This document shows positions 18,534 through 29,561 of a stretch of 64,000 bases of DNA, in pieces. The stretch spans positions 8,754,001 to 8,818,000 of the forward strand of contig CM040087.1 in the NCBI GenBank assembly GCA_022496805.1. The letters run 5' to 3'. How positions within the stretch are numbered: position 1 is the first letter of the stretch; every line of letters begins with the position of its first letter. A program made the translations under genes and the position numbers. Source of the stretch: Pohlia nutans (Eukaryota > Streptophyta > Bryopsida > Bryales > Mniaceae). The notes under the pieces were generated by a model. It saw only the letters and a program-made list of their open reading frames with translations, was not told the origin of the DNA and did no database searches.

Positions 18534-19070
18534 CCCTTTAACGTCCCGATTCAACACTGTTTTCAAAGATTTGTTATAAAATGGTTGATGAAAAACGAAA
18601 ATGGAGTTGATGTACAAAACAAAGTTGTAAATGTCAATGTGTAGATAACATCTGTACGGTTGGATTCATCATATTTATTATTAATATTTTAAAAGTAATT
18701 TTGCAAGGTTTTCTCTTGAAATTCAATTAAAAATCCAAAATTAACACAAAAAAAATTTAAAATATTGTAATGAAATTAGAATGACATGCACTATGAGATG
18801 GTATGGTTTCCATTATTTGATTCTACTTACTATGGAAAATCATATTTAAGGTCTTTCTTTTTGAACTAAGATTGAAACTTGACATTAATCACTTTTGTAA
18901 TTTTTCAAATTTTCACATTATCTTATTTAGAAGATCCATACCGTACAAATGGTATTCAACTAGCACAAGAATGAAAAAAAAAAATGGATGAAAAACATCC
19001 GGTACCTACAGAAATCGAGCTGTTGAAATTCATCCGGCGTCCAGATTCTAGACGCCGGCGCGCTAAAGGG
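18534..19070 (+). mobile_element. TTAA MITE family E, nested copy
   Basis: A 537-bp element bordered by TTAA at 18530-18533 and 19071-19074, lying inside another copy of its own family. The right end carries the long palindrome GGCGTC...GACGCC centred on base 25. Its own interior shows the uninterrupted target (CATATTTAAGGTCTTT), which is the empty version of the site it occupies in the outer copy. Confidence 0.9.
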
Positions 19071-19494
19071 TTAAGGTCTCACTTTTTGAACTAAGAATGA
19101 AACTTGACATAAACCAATTCTGTTGTTTTTCAAAAAATCACAATATGTTATTTTGAAAATCCATACCGTACAAATAATAGTCAACTAGCACAAGAACGAA
19201 GAGAAATTTGGATGGATGAAAAACTGTATGAGAAGTAGTGTTAGGAAAGGTTGCAATCTGTTCGTCGTCCATATACTGGACGCAGGCGCGTTCAAGGGTT
19301 AACTTTGCAGATAACTCTATTGATGAAATGTTACCGTGTCACTTACCATGAGCCATAAAGAAATGCATGAATTCATCAATAATTTGGGGCTTTTTAACTC
19401 TTTATCATTCGTGTTACATGCATGAAATCAGATCAATGTTGTGAGCTCCACTGTAAAAAAGGTACTGATGGGGAGTTGTGGGATCTGTCTAAAT

Positions 19495-19744
19495 CCCCCC
19501 ATCGAGTGTGGCTCGGAGGCCAGGTTCGGGAGGGGGTGGCAGGGGTGGGGTAAAACCTGCCCCCTATTTTTAAGTTGAGTGGGGCCATACTTGACCTCAT
19601 CAAGGGCTTCATAGAGTAACTTGGGGCCGCAGGCCCCAAATTTAGCAAAAAAAAAACCAAAAAAAGTCCCCAAGGGGGCCAAAATGGGGAGGGCCAGAAA
19701 AATGAACCCCACCGAGCCTGGCATCCGAGCCACGCTCGATGGGG
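19495..19744 (+). mobile_element. GC-rich fold-back element
   Basis: About 250 bp, far richer in G+C than its surroundings. Imperfect inverted ends are CCCCATCGAGTGTGGCTCGG on the left and the complement of CCCCATCGAGCGTGGCTCGG on the right. No clear target duplication, so the superfamily is not assigned. Confidence 0.6.
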
Positions 19745-21543
19745 AGAAATAAAGAGACCCGGAGTTGTGTAGCCTCGTGTGACTACTGTAGAATTTTGAG
19801 AGTAATTTTTCTACATTAATACACTGAAATCACCTTACACTGTGGCCCACAGTATTTACGACAGGCTTTGCTATTGATTATTTTTTCAAAATATTGTGCT
19901 AAAGTCATCCAAATTGAATGAAAATAGTTCAAATTGGATGAATACTGGTTCAAATCCATGAATGTGCTCACAACACGATTATCCCCCCACAGCATATGGT
20001 GATTTTAGTGTAGCATGAAGTTCACTGAGACTAATTTGTTACGTATACAAATGAAAGTATGTAAATGTAACTTTGGTGAATTTCGAATGTCAACATATAA
20101 ATTCAATTGAAACATACTGGTATTTTTATTTTATTTCAAACAAATATCTTTTAATTATCATTTAAAAAAAAATTGAAGCTTAGAAAAGTCACACCTTGTA
20201 ATACATCTAGGTTATATCCAAAAATCCTATATACATTTAGGGATTATCAATGAATATAGAAAACAAGATAGAACTTCCAGAAAAATTTGTAGGAAACAAA
20301 CATTTCCCACTACACCTTTCATTGGAGTTTACATCATGTTTACACCTTGCTCTAACCTTTTCTTTGTAATGTATCAAAAATGAATAACTAATCCATCTAA
20401 GTGGAGACACCTAAAACCGTCCATTTGAGCTTTTTCGATTGGAATTTTTTGATAGTTGCACTAGTCTATTTTTGGCCAATACCAGTAGACAAAAGATTCA
20501 TGAATATAAGTAAACAAATTATTTCTTGAATTAAAATACAATTAAAATGTAAATAAAATGAATTTCGAAAGCGAAAAAATAGGCATATCCCACTTGTGTC
20601 ATATAGGAGTGGTTCTCCAAACAAACAAAGGATCATGAATTGCATTCTAAACATCCCAATTCCGTTCACTTGTAGAAGCTTTTTGATTGAATGTAAAGAT
20701 GTGAATTTTAAATTCTTTGGGGATTCCAAGTGGTCGAATTTAGATTAATTACATATCAATAAGTGGAAGCACCTATAGGAGTGAAACATGGGGTGGCCAA
20801 TTTAAAGTGCCCCCACCTAGTGGTAGAAAAGTTCACCCTCACTATCTCGTTTCATAACGGTGAGTAGCAACTATGTGGTCTGCATTTCCATCATTTCAGT
20901 AGTTGGAGTCTTCATACATTAAATGGATAAATGTATTGTACAACAAGTGAGTTCTCCATCTCCCTCTTTGTTGCCACCATCACACATACCAATCACCTAA
21001 GTTTCCACTTGTCAAGGAAAAAAAATAACTACTGATACACCATTGATGATGACGAAGAATATGCATGTCACTCTCCTCACGGGCAAGGAAAAAGAAACAC
21101 TAACTACTAAATTCTTGTTTCAAAAATAGATAATTTAGTGCCTAATTGTGTGAAAGCTGGAGCATATCTATGAATAGGAAAAGTTGTACTAGCATCTACA
21201 TGACCAAAATTATCAACAGGTTGTCCTAAAACATATTATGTTTGAAGAGGGGTCAACTATTGTACGGTGCGGAATTGGGGTTTAGGGGTGAGGTGTATAG
21301 GTGCCGTATATTTTTAGAACATTAATTGACGTCATCAAAAATATTCTACAAACTCCAAATTTTAAACCCTAAACTCCATATTCGAAACCCTAAATTCCAT
21401 ATTCGAAACCCTAAATCCCATATTCTAAAGCTTAAATTCCAAATTCTAAAACCCTACATTCCAAATTCTAAACCCTAAACCTCAAATTTTAAAACTCTAA
21501 CCCTAAATCCCAAAGCATAACTCTAAATTGCCACATGGCAATA
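19745..21543. other. AT-rich spacer with telomere-like words
   Basis: No gene or full transposon recognised. At 21361-21500 the text consists of degenerate tandem units of about 24 bp built on AAACCCTAAATTCCATATTC, which embed the telomere motif AAACCCTAA. Confidence 0.5.
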
Positions 21544-21936
21544 GAGTTAACCGAAAAGAAGAGAAAATACATGTTAGATGAGGTGAGTTTGACCCGTATC
21601 TAAGGCAACCAAACAAACTGGCATGGTTTCCAAAGAATTCAAAATAGAAAGGAGTGTGAACTAGTTTTGCCATCACAAAGGAGGCAAAACTGAGATGAAA
21701 GTGAGTTCAAAGAGAGCCAAGGCTTGGAGGCCATGGCCCACATCCACTTGAGATATAATTAGGTGACTGCATTGATTAGTTGGCTCTCACAACACGGAGC
21801 TCATGTCTAAAATTAAAGAGAGAGAGGTTATCTTATTCCCTTGGAGCTTTGATTTCGGTTACACTAAAAATGGGCATGCAGTGAGACTTCTTGAAATATT
21901 GCAGGTCAGAACACCTGTTCTGTTTTCGGTTAACTC
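21544..21936 (+). mobile_element. TA-type MITE family M
   Basis: A 393-bp element with inverted termini GAGTTAACCGAAA and TA on both sides (21542-21543, 21937-21938). Related degenerate copies lie at about 48800-49665 and 63900-63960, sharing ACATGTTAGATGAGGTGAGT and the right end TTTCGGTTAACTC. Confidence 0.7.
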
Positions 21937-22435
21937 TAATGTTAACATGATAGAATCTTAGAGAATGTTTCATATTCACACCCATTTTGCACCACGTAGT
22001 AGCCGACCCCGTTTAAAATAGATTCTAAAGTGAAAACCTAAACTATTTAGAAGTAATAATTGACTAACAACTAATGAGAATGAGAGTAATTATCTACTTA
22101 TGTGGAAGAAATCTTTCTAATTCAAAAAATTTGTAACTTGCAATATATGTGGCCCAATAATTCCAAACCCACAGTAAATGTGAGTTTTGGTGCACTGAAT
22201 AGTACTAAGGGGCAGTTTACACTATGGACCAAGAGCCGTGACCAAGAAAATTAAATCATTTTCATGGTCACGGCTCTTGGCCATGAGCTGTGACCATGAA
22301 AAATCAAAAAAGGATTTTTGAGTGGCTTGGTCACTCTTGTAGTGTAAAGTGGATTTGGACCGGGACAACTTTGGGCTGATTTTTTTAATGTAAATTTAAA
22401 AATGGCAGATTTAGGGGATTACCCTCTCATTTACC

Positions 22436-22516
22436 TTCCCACCTTCTCTCTCTTCCACCTCACCTCTCTTCCACCTGTCTCCTTCTCTCTCCTTCTCCTT
22501 CTTCTTCTCTTCTAAA
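22436..22516 (+). promoter_or_regulatory. Pyrimidine-rich leader of the Harbinger transposase
   Basis: An almost pure C/T tract of about 80 bases ends 23 bases before the transposase ATG. Such pyrimidine patches are typical of plant core promoters and leaders. It is probably the transcription start region of the transposase. Confidence 0.4.
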
Positions 22517-22538
22517 AATTTCAGCAATTAGAGTTACA

Positions 22539-23939
22539 ATGGAGGGGAGGAGGAGGAACCTTGTATTGATGTTAGGCTTGTATATGTGCTTGCACATACT
22601 TATCTCACACATTGTGAGCATGCAAGCCTTGATTTTGCATGGAGAGTGGGAGAAAGTGGCAATTTTCAGCATCTTCTTGGAGAGCATGGGAAGAAGGGTG
22701 ACACGAACTTTGTGGAGCATTGAAAGACAATGTGGATTCACGAACCGTTTGTTGCTGGGATCATACACCGAAGGTCAATTCAAGGAAAGAACACGAGTTA
22801 AGTTTGCTACTTTTAAATTTCTTTGTGAGAAATTAGGGTCGGTTTTGCATAAAAAAGATACACCTATGAGAAATGCAATTTCTGTGGAATCAAGAATTGC
22901 AATTTCATTGTCTAGGTTAGGAACCGGCAATGGACAATTGCTCATAGGTGATCTTTATGGGGTTGCTGAATCTACGATTTCGATAATTGTGAGGGAATTT
23001 TGCAAGGCCGTGAGGCAACATTTGCAACGAATTCTTGTGCAAATGCCTAGTGAATCGCAGTTTAGGGTTTTAGCAAAGGAGTTTGAAGCTCTTCATGGAA
23101 TTCCGTATGTAGTGGGTGCAATCGATGGATCGCACATTCCTGTTTTAGCATCTCTAGATGGGGGAGAAGATTACTACTGTCGGAAATCCTTCCATTCAGC
23201 AATTCTTCAAGGAATTGTTGATGTGCATTGCAAATTCTGGGATTACGAATTCGGTTGGGCCGGTAGTCTCCATGATTGGGCTGTTTTTCAAGTTACAAAA
23301 ATTGGGAGAGCATGTATGGAGGGTAGATTACATCCGTACAAATTAATAGGAGATGCAGCATATCCCATAAGACCATGGATGTATTGTCCATTCAAAGGAG
23401 GGAAAACAGAATTATCACAAATCCAAGCAAATTGGAATTTTGTCCAATCTTCCACACGGATGTGTGTTGAGAGGGCTTTTGGAATTCTGAAGGGGAGATG
23501 GAGGATCATAATGAAGAGATGTGACGTGCCATTGAGAAGTGTGCCGTATCTTGTTGCAACATGCATTGTTTTGCACAATTTGTGCATTACAATGAAGGAC
23601 GGTTTCAATGAGGACTGGATTTCGGAAGCGGAGGAACAATTACGAAGGAAAATCGAGATTGGTGCTTTGAAGGAAGGGCAAGAACTACGTTGCGAGAGGG
23701 CATCAATTCACGAGGTAAAAAATAGAATCTCTTATACAGAAAATTCAGATTTGACAAATGATATAAATGATGGAGAGGTAGAAGCATTCCTAGTGAAGGA
23801 AAATGAGAAGGCCGTAGACCTACTTCGTGAAGCTACAAGAATGCATGAAATTATGGCGAAGAGTTTATGGCACTCTAAACTTCAGAATCAATCAACTCTA
23901 GAGTTTTCCGATAGTAGTTCTGATTCTATGGAAGATTAA
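22539..23939 (+). CDS. PIF/Harbinger DDE transposase (466 aa)
   Basis: Single-exon nuclease-type transposase of the DDE_4 (Harbinger/HARBI1) family, which cuts and inserts the element at TWA targets. The acidic triad is visible as D196 in G-A-I-D-G-S-H-I, D272 in I-G-D-A-A-Y-P and E311 in C-V-E-R-A-F-G. The family blocks HDWAVF and ILKGRWRI and the HNLC near the end of the domain are also present. The N-terminal part (residues about 85-170) carries the usual helix-turn-helix region with A-E-S-T-I-S-I-I. Length is normal and there is no internal stop, so it may be functional. The ATG is the first in frame after the pyrimidine-rich leader. Its TAA (23937-23939) abuts the stop of the convergent ORF with no gap. 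Confidence 0.95.
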   Translation: MEGRRRNLVLMLGLYMCLHILISHIVSMQALILHGEWEKVAIFSIFLESMGRRVTRTLWSIERQCGFTNRLLLGSYTEGQFKERTRVKFATFKFLCEKLGSVLHKKDTPMRNAISVESRIAISLSRLGTGNGQLLIGDLYGVAESTISIIVREFCKAVRQHLQRILVQMPSESQFRVLAKEFEALHGIPYVVGAIDGSHIPVLASLDGGEDYYCRKSFHSAILQGIVDVHCKFWDYEFGWAGSLHDWAVFQVTKIGRACMEGRLHPYKLIGDAAYPIRPWMYCPFKGGKTELSQIQANWNFVQSSTRMCVERAFGILKGRWRIIMKRCDVPLRSVPYLVATCIVLHNLCITMKDGFNEDWISEAEEQLRRKIEIGALKEGQELRCERASIHEVKNRISYTENSDLTNDINDGEVEAFLVKENEKAVDLLREATRMHEIMAKSLWHSKLQNQSTLEFSDSSSDSMED

Positions 23940-24412
23940 CTAGAACTTTTCTAGAAGGGCTGCAAAGTTCCTATCCATATTCTTCAGCAATTTTGTGGAT
24001 TGCTGAAAGGTAGAAATAAGAATGGTAGAATTTCCTACCACTTGCTGAAGAAGACCTTCAATGTTCTCTTGAGTCTTCTTTTTCTTCTCTTGTGTGGATG
24101 GTGCTGTAGATGGACTAGGTTGAAGAATTTCTGGAGTTGTAGGTGGTGTAGCACTTGTCTCCTCTCCTTCTTGGGCACTTGCTGGAATTTGGTTGTGCAC
24201 ACTTGCACGTTTGCTATTCCATGTATCCATTTCATCAAACCATCTACACTCTTGCTTGCGGTCCGAACCCGAAATTCATTTGCACGCTTGTCATTTTTGT
24301 ACTCCGCTAAGATAGTCTTGTATTTCTTCTTGCAAGATAACCACGAGCGGTTAAATCCTCGAATTCCAGCCACCATTCGGATATGTAATTTTACCCACAT
24401 GTTCATACCTAC
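23940..24412 (-). pseudogene. Harbinger Myb/SANT-like accessory protein, frameshifted 3' exon
   Basis: DNA-binding partner usually required with the Harbinger transposase. An acceptor (TGTATTGTAG) precedes this exon at 24413. The first frame reads M-N-M-W-V-K-L-H-I-R-M-V-A...S-C-K-K-K-Y-K, which is the trihelix/Myb-SANT type. Near 24268-24276 the family-like text moves to another frame (E-C-R-W-F-D-E-M-D-T-W-N-S-K-R), and the first frame continues into unrelated sequence. This indicates a one-base indel. A Ser/Pro/Thr-rich stretch and a C-terminal coiled coil end at a stop (23942-23940) touching the transposase stop. A candidate first exon begins at ATG 24995 (M-E-G-Y-S-A-D-G) but is not proven. 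Confidence 0.65.
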
Positions 24413-24544
24413 AATACATGACAAAAAATGATAAGACAATGGTCAAAAACAAGCTCAAAATGGGTCAAAATGCAAATTGTCAAAAAATCCAGCATAGGAA
24501 GGAAGCTTGTTTCTATTACAAAGATCATTCCAAAGAGTGGTTGC

Positions 24545-24705
24545 ACACAAGAAAAGTCATGGTGTAATGGTTGGAGGTGGGTGGGAAGGCTTTGCATCTT
24601 GCCCACATGGGTTCAAACCCCCCCGCGCGCGAGGCGTGGCGCGGCCAAAAACTCGAAGCCCGTATGGTGGCCGGCTTCCTTCTTCTTTTTTCACCTCCAA
24701 AATCT
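24545..24705 (+). mobile_element. tRNA-derived SINE inside the Harbinger element
   Basis: An A-box-like TGGTGTAATGGTTGG and, about 40 bp later, a B-box GGTTCAAACCCC show RNA polymerase III promoter structure. These are followed by a GC-rich body (GCGCGCGAGGCGTGGCGCGG) and a T-rich tail near 24700. It lies in the presumed intron or 5' part of the accessory gene. Confidence 0.65.
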
Positions 24706-25937
24706 CCTTTCCTCTTGACAATTCACTACACAGGATTTGGGTTCCAATCTCCTCTAGCTCTCTCTCACTATGAGGAAGTCTTTGAAAAGGAGGTGAAGAG
24801 AGAGAGAGAGAGATATCTACTAGAATGAGAAGAAAACAGATTTGGAGCATGCTGAAATCGCAATTGAGGAATTTCTGCTGGTACATGATTTGGAGGCAAG
24901 GAAATTGGATTTGAAAATCTCATCCACTCGGAATTTTGGGACCACATCTGTCCTTCGGAATCCCTAATTTCTCCATCTGCACTATACCCCTCCATTGATG
25001 AAAAAAATGTGAAAAAAAATTTAGCAAAAAACAGCAAAAAAACAGCACAAACAGTGAATGCACAAAAATTGAGAGAGAAAGCAGAGAGGAACACATAGTA
25101 TTTATTCCTTCCTAAACCCTCAACCCAACGGTCTTCAAAAACTATGTAAAAAAACTTTCTATCCCAACGATCTACAATAACGTCAAAAAAATCGGGAAAA
25201 AAAATATTAATTTTTTTTTTCGGCCAATGGCTGATTTTCAGCCTTACGGCTCCCTTGATTTCCGTTGAGTCGAGGGTTTTGCCTCGACTCAACGGAAAAC
25301 CCGTTGGACCATGGCACATTATCCAAATGGCAGATTTTAGTAGTTTTAGGGGACCTCAAAGTTAGTGGTCATTCTCCTTTTTCCAAGGTAGTGTAAAGCC
25401 AAATGGGACCAAGAGCTCTTTTTCGGCCAATCACAGATTTTAGAGTTGCATGGGACGAGTTCTTGGTCCGTAGTGTAAACCGCCCCTAATTGATCATGAA
25501 ATTTATTAGTATTCTCAAAAACAAAGGTCGTAAGAACTTTATACTATTTCAGTGCGCATATTAATTTGTCAATTGATTCTTAAAACATTGATTACTATTA
25601 AATAAATGAATGAAGAGCACAGACCGAGGACATATGACTGATTGCTTTCTTCTTTCATCCACAGAACAAGTCATTGCTTTCCTAAAGAAGTCATTTTTGG
25701 TGGAGAAAATGACACCCTAGTTAGTCACCTCTAGTGATATTTTCAACTCCTCTGCCTCGAACTGCAAATGATTCTCTTTAACTGATTGGCTTTCTTCTTT
25801 TATTCAAAGAATAAGTCCAGGAAATAATTACTTTCCACAAGGAGATCCATGCTCTACTGGCCACTTGATGATGGTAGAGGGACCTTGAGGATTTTTGACC
25901 GTGAAAAAATTTAGGCTCTATAATGCAGGAAAGTTAA

Positions 25938-26479
25938 CCCCTAAGCTCCCGAGCGACCATTTTCTGGTCGCTGCCCGGAAAAAACGGGCTGCCCGGAACA
26001 AAAAAATCTTTTTTTGAAAAAATAAAAAATATGTTAAAATACTACAGCAAGTCTACTTTCCAACCCAATTTGAATTATGGCAATCCGAGTTAAACTCCAC
26101 CCGAGAGAATTTTTCAAAGTAGATCACCTCAACATTGTCTTAGTGTTACAAAATTTGCTATTTGGGGAAAGTAATGATGATTCCTCCATCGTTTCTCTTG
26201 CTTTTTTGAAGTTTACGATAGATAGCCCAACTTTAACCAATCGTACTAAATTTTTAACTCTAAAATTGAAAATTATAATTTATACAAATTTTCGAAGGTT
26301 AATGCTTTAAAATTCATTCAAAAATGATCTAAAGATTATTTAGGAAGTTTGACCGTACGGATAATTTGTAAAGATGATACTCTACATTTTGTCTATTGAA
26401 CCAACCTTCATCAAACATATGGAAGGCACATATTATAACACATCTATGTTTTGTCCAATACCCCTCGGGCTTTTAGAGG
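25938..26479 (+). mobile_element. TTAA MITE family F, copy 1
   Basis: A 542-bp element flanked by TTAA at 25934-25937 and 26480-26483. The left end CCCCTAAGCTCCC is followed by the palindrome GCGACCA-TTTTC-TGGTCGC centred on base 25. The copy at 42500-43041 has exactly the same length. Confidence 0.85.
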
Positions 26480-26774
26480 TTAAAAATGATTGACTTTTAA
26501 GATAAATTAAAAATTCATTATATATGCTCTTTTTTTTAAAAAGAACATACAAACAACAAACTTCAATTCAAAACTGTGACCCACCTCAATTGACTTCTCT
26601 TTTTAAATTGAAAGAGATCTCGTTGCAATTAACCTAATATAACCAATAAGGTAACTATACCTAAAAGCGTCAACTGAACCTATTTACACACATAAAATAG
26701 AAAATATTTTTAGTGGGTCTTAATAGCAAGTTCAAGAGGATTCCAACGCATTTTAGCATGCATTATTTGAGTAC

Positions 26775-27165
26775 AACTTTCTTGCCATGACAACTCACTA
26801 GCAGGACCAAGCCATGTGTATCATACCACTGCTCAAACGAGCCCAATAGGTTTCGAACTTGGACCACATAAATGTGATACAACGCCCTTCACCAACCAAC
26901 CAAAGAACTCATGACTTGGCGATAATAATTAACCCAAAACATAACTTTATACTATCTAGCACCCAACCATCATTAATTTGCTATTTTTGTTATTGTTACC
27001 GTTATTTTGTTTTGGTTACTATAGTGTCCATCCTCGAAAGGGGAGAGTAGTATTGTTCCAATGTCCCTTTGTCCAGTGGGCATCGGGTCATTGACATTAC
27101 GAACGGACACTTTATTCACGCCGGCCCTTTCTTTAGGGTTGGTGTTTCTATCTATCTATGCATTA
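26775..27165 (+). mobile_element. LINE 3' region with embedded antisense SINE, copy 1
   Basis: 26775-26925 is a tRNA-derived SINE read on the minus strand (CGCCAAGTCATGAGTTC A-box region, then B-box-like GTTCGAAACC). It runs directly into a LINE 3' tail (27000-27165) ending in (TATC)n on the plus strand. The same SINE-plus-tail arrangement is present in the inverted locus at 29333-29760. Confidence 0.65.
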
Positions 27166-27498
27166 TTTGAACACCATATGAATAAGTTATGAATTTCCAA
27201 AGTGTTGACTATAGATTGACCTTAAAATGTCCCTAAACTCTCATGTTCAGATTGTGCACATACTCATCAATAGTACGGTGTCAGAATCTACTTATTATGG
27301 AAGATTGAGCTATAGACGCTTTAAAGAAATGGTCGCTTTTAGATATAGCTATCTTACTTCAATTCAGGTCTCAAGGAACATTCTTGAAATTCAGCGAGAA
27401 AGTGGAAGCTTATTTCCAGCGAGGCTGGAAGAAAACAAAGTAAAAAACATCATTGAAACTCCAAGTATCATTGAAAACTTTGGCAATCTTGTCTTTAA

Positions 27499-28435
27499 CC
27501 CCTAAAGGCCCAAGGTGTTTTGGGACCTCCAAAACCAAAAACTGCGATTTTTGAGCACCTTGTGGAAGTTGATGTATGTTTCAATATGTTTTAACTTTTT
27601 TTGTACTTCCAACCGTAAGATCTTCAACCCAACTACTTGCACTAACACCATGTTAAATTTCAACCGTTGGATCTTTACCATTTGTGAGTTTATAACATTC
27701 AAAGTTGATTCAAAAGTTTTTTTGGGCTTTACCCAAAAGGCATAGTCTAAATGGTGCAAAGGGGGACTTGATGATTATTACCCCAAACATTTTGCTCATA
27801 TTTTTTTCTATGTAGGTAACTAAGTTAGGCACCTCCATGCAAAATTCTAGAGACTCATTATGCTTTTTTGGCCTTCATGCAAATTATTTTCCAGAAGAAG
27901 GTTCAAAAACCACAATATGGTAAAACTTGAATAACGTTAAAGGTTTTTGGTTTAGTAAAAAAGTGAACGGTGAAAAGTTACATCTATGAGTTTGTGAATT
28001 TTAGAAAAAAAAAAATCGAAAAATTCCTAAATCTCAAATTTTGACAATTTTTGAAAGAAAAAAATGTAAAATTACAAAAAACTTTGAAGCTTGCTCTTGT
28101 AAATTTTGAAGGCTGCCCATGTAAAATTGTTAAAACTTTCAACTTGGATTTTTTTTAAATGTGTGTAGTAGTATTATTATAAACATATTTCCAAAAAAAA
28201 ATTCAAAAAAACACTAATTGTTTTTTTTTTTTTGCGCCCTAGTTGGGCTTGAAAACAAAATTTTGCATAATAAAATTCTAAAACTTGAATTTGGCTGCCC
28301 AAATTTTACCACATATAGTATGTATGTATTACCACACCCACACCAAAGTTTAACCCAAAATACTAAAGTTAAACCCGTCATCTAGGCTGCCCGAAACAGC
28401 AAAAAGCCATTTTGGCTTTTAAGGGCCTTTAGGGG
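27499..28435 (-). mobile_element. TTAA MITE family G
   Basis: A 937-bp element flanked by TTAA at 27495-27498 and 28436-28439, with ends CCCCTAAAGGCCC in both directions. The right end has the palindrome AAAAGCCA/TGGCTTTT centred on base 25. The interior is AT-rich with many A and T runs and no coding frame. Confidence 0.8.
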
Positions 28436-28439
28436 TTAA

Positions 28440-29332
28440 GTTTGTTGGAATTGTTAAGGTAGTATTGTTTTGAGACATGTCTATAACATGCCATTGATAC
28501 CGACGTGAATTGCTTCAGACCAAGCACAGTGGCAAATCTGGAATGAGTGAAGTGGTCAAATAAGAAGGTAAGTTGACATTAGATTTCAAGTACAATAATT
28601 AAAAAATTTGAGATCCAAAGTATTATAATGATCATTATGTAATTCTTTCACCTCAATTGACCTAGTTGGGTGCCTAAACCTGATCCAAAATAAGAACACG
28701 GTTGATCAATGCATTTGGATTTGGAAGTGGAAAGGGATATGAAAGCACTACATCGAATGGTTGTTTAGTATGAATGATTAATTGACGAGCATGAAAATTA
28801 GTATGTTTAATCTAGCAATGCCACCACTGCACATCACATATGCTATAAGGCTATAGTTATAAGCGATCATGTTGAATAGTATGTCCTTGTGATAAATACT
28901 TTATACATACTAAATAACTATTTCTATTATGGGCACCATGTTCCTACGCTGAAATCATTCTTTAGTGTTCCAAAATGAAAGGGTACTTGAGCACCAAACA
29001 ATAGTGCAAAAATGTAGTGCCAAGGCCCATTAGTGCTTTCACATGGTGCTCATTTCCCCCATCATTTTCATATTAGCTAATCCCTTGGTACACGGGCCTC
29101 TTACTGGGTGTTAACATTTCATTTCATTTCATTTCATTTCACTAGTGTCCAAGTACTCCTTGTCTATTAGTGAAGGAATAGAATTGACACTACCGTAGAT
29201 TCCTAGCAGCTTAGGCAACTATTTGCCTAATAATTAATTAAAGTGCAAAATAGAGTTAGGCAACACAAAACATAATATTTTAAACTTGGGCAGTAACTGA
29301 TATATATTTTTTATTAAAATTTATGGCCTTTT
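28440..29332. other. AT-rich spacer with ATTTC microsatellite
   Basis: No gene recognised. (ATTTC)n, about five units, lies at 29118-29142. Confidence 0.5.
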
Positions 29333-29561
29333 AACAGATAGATAGATAGATAGATTTGAACTCCGGTCCTCTTTCGAGGCCGGCGTGAATAAAGTGTCTG
29401 TTCGTCTTGACAATGAGCCAGTGCCCACCGCCCATAGTACAAGACTACTCACCTCTTTCGAGAATAGACACTTTAGTGACCAGAGATAATACTAGTAACA
29501 CTAATAAAATTCATTAGTTAGAACTAGCGTGGGTATAAATTGGTGTTTGTTTTGTTGGTGG

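Larger units (their letters stand above)
17912..19298 (+). mobile_element. TTAA MITE family E, outer element carrying two insertions
   Basis: Flanked by TTAA at 17908-17911 and 19299-19302. Ends are CCCTTTAACGTCCC and the complement of CCCTTGAACGCGCC. The right end has the palindrome CGTCCA-GTATA-TGGACG centred on base 25. It is interrupted by an 8-bp-TSD MITE (18003-18299) and by a second family E element inserted at an internal TTAA (18534-19070). Without them it would be about 550 bp, as in other copies. Confidence 0.85.
22209..25486 (+). mobile_element. PIF/Harbinger transposon, near full length
   Basis: A 3278-bp element with an exact 3-bp target duplication TAA (22206-22208, 25487-25489) and inverted termini GGGGCAGTTTACACTATGGA and the complement of GGGGCGGTTTACACTACGGA. 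It carries an intact transposase gene on + and a Myb/SANT-like second gene on -, the standard two-gene Harbinger layout. A tRNA-derived SINE sits at 24545-24705. A strong stem (CCTCGACTCAACGG with its complement) lies at 25254-25302. MITEs with matching termini occur at 47390 (very close) and, more distantly, at 47956, 57362, 58027 and 63625. Confidence 0.95.

Noticed and set aside
24553..24620. Genuine tRNA gene
   Set aside because: A- and B-box-like text is present, but no cloverleaf with a proper acceptor stem and anticodon arm can be drawn, and a SINE-like body follows.
27499..28435. Possible Helitron, because of a hairpin near one end
   Set aside because: The ends are inverted repeats with TTAA duplication. 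Helitrons have no terminal inverted repeats, insert between A and T and end in CTRR.
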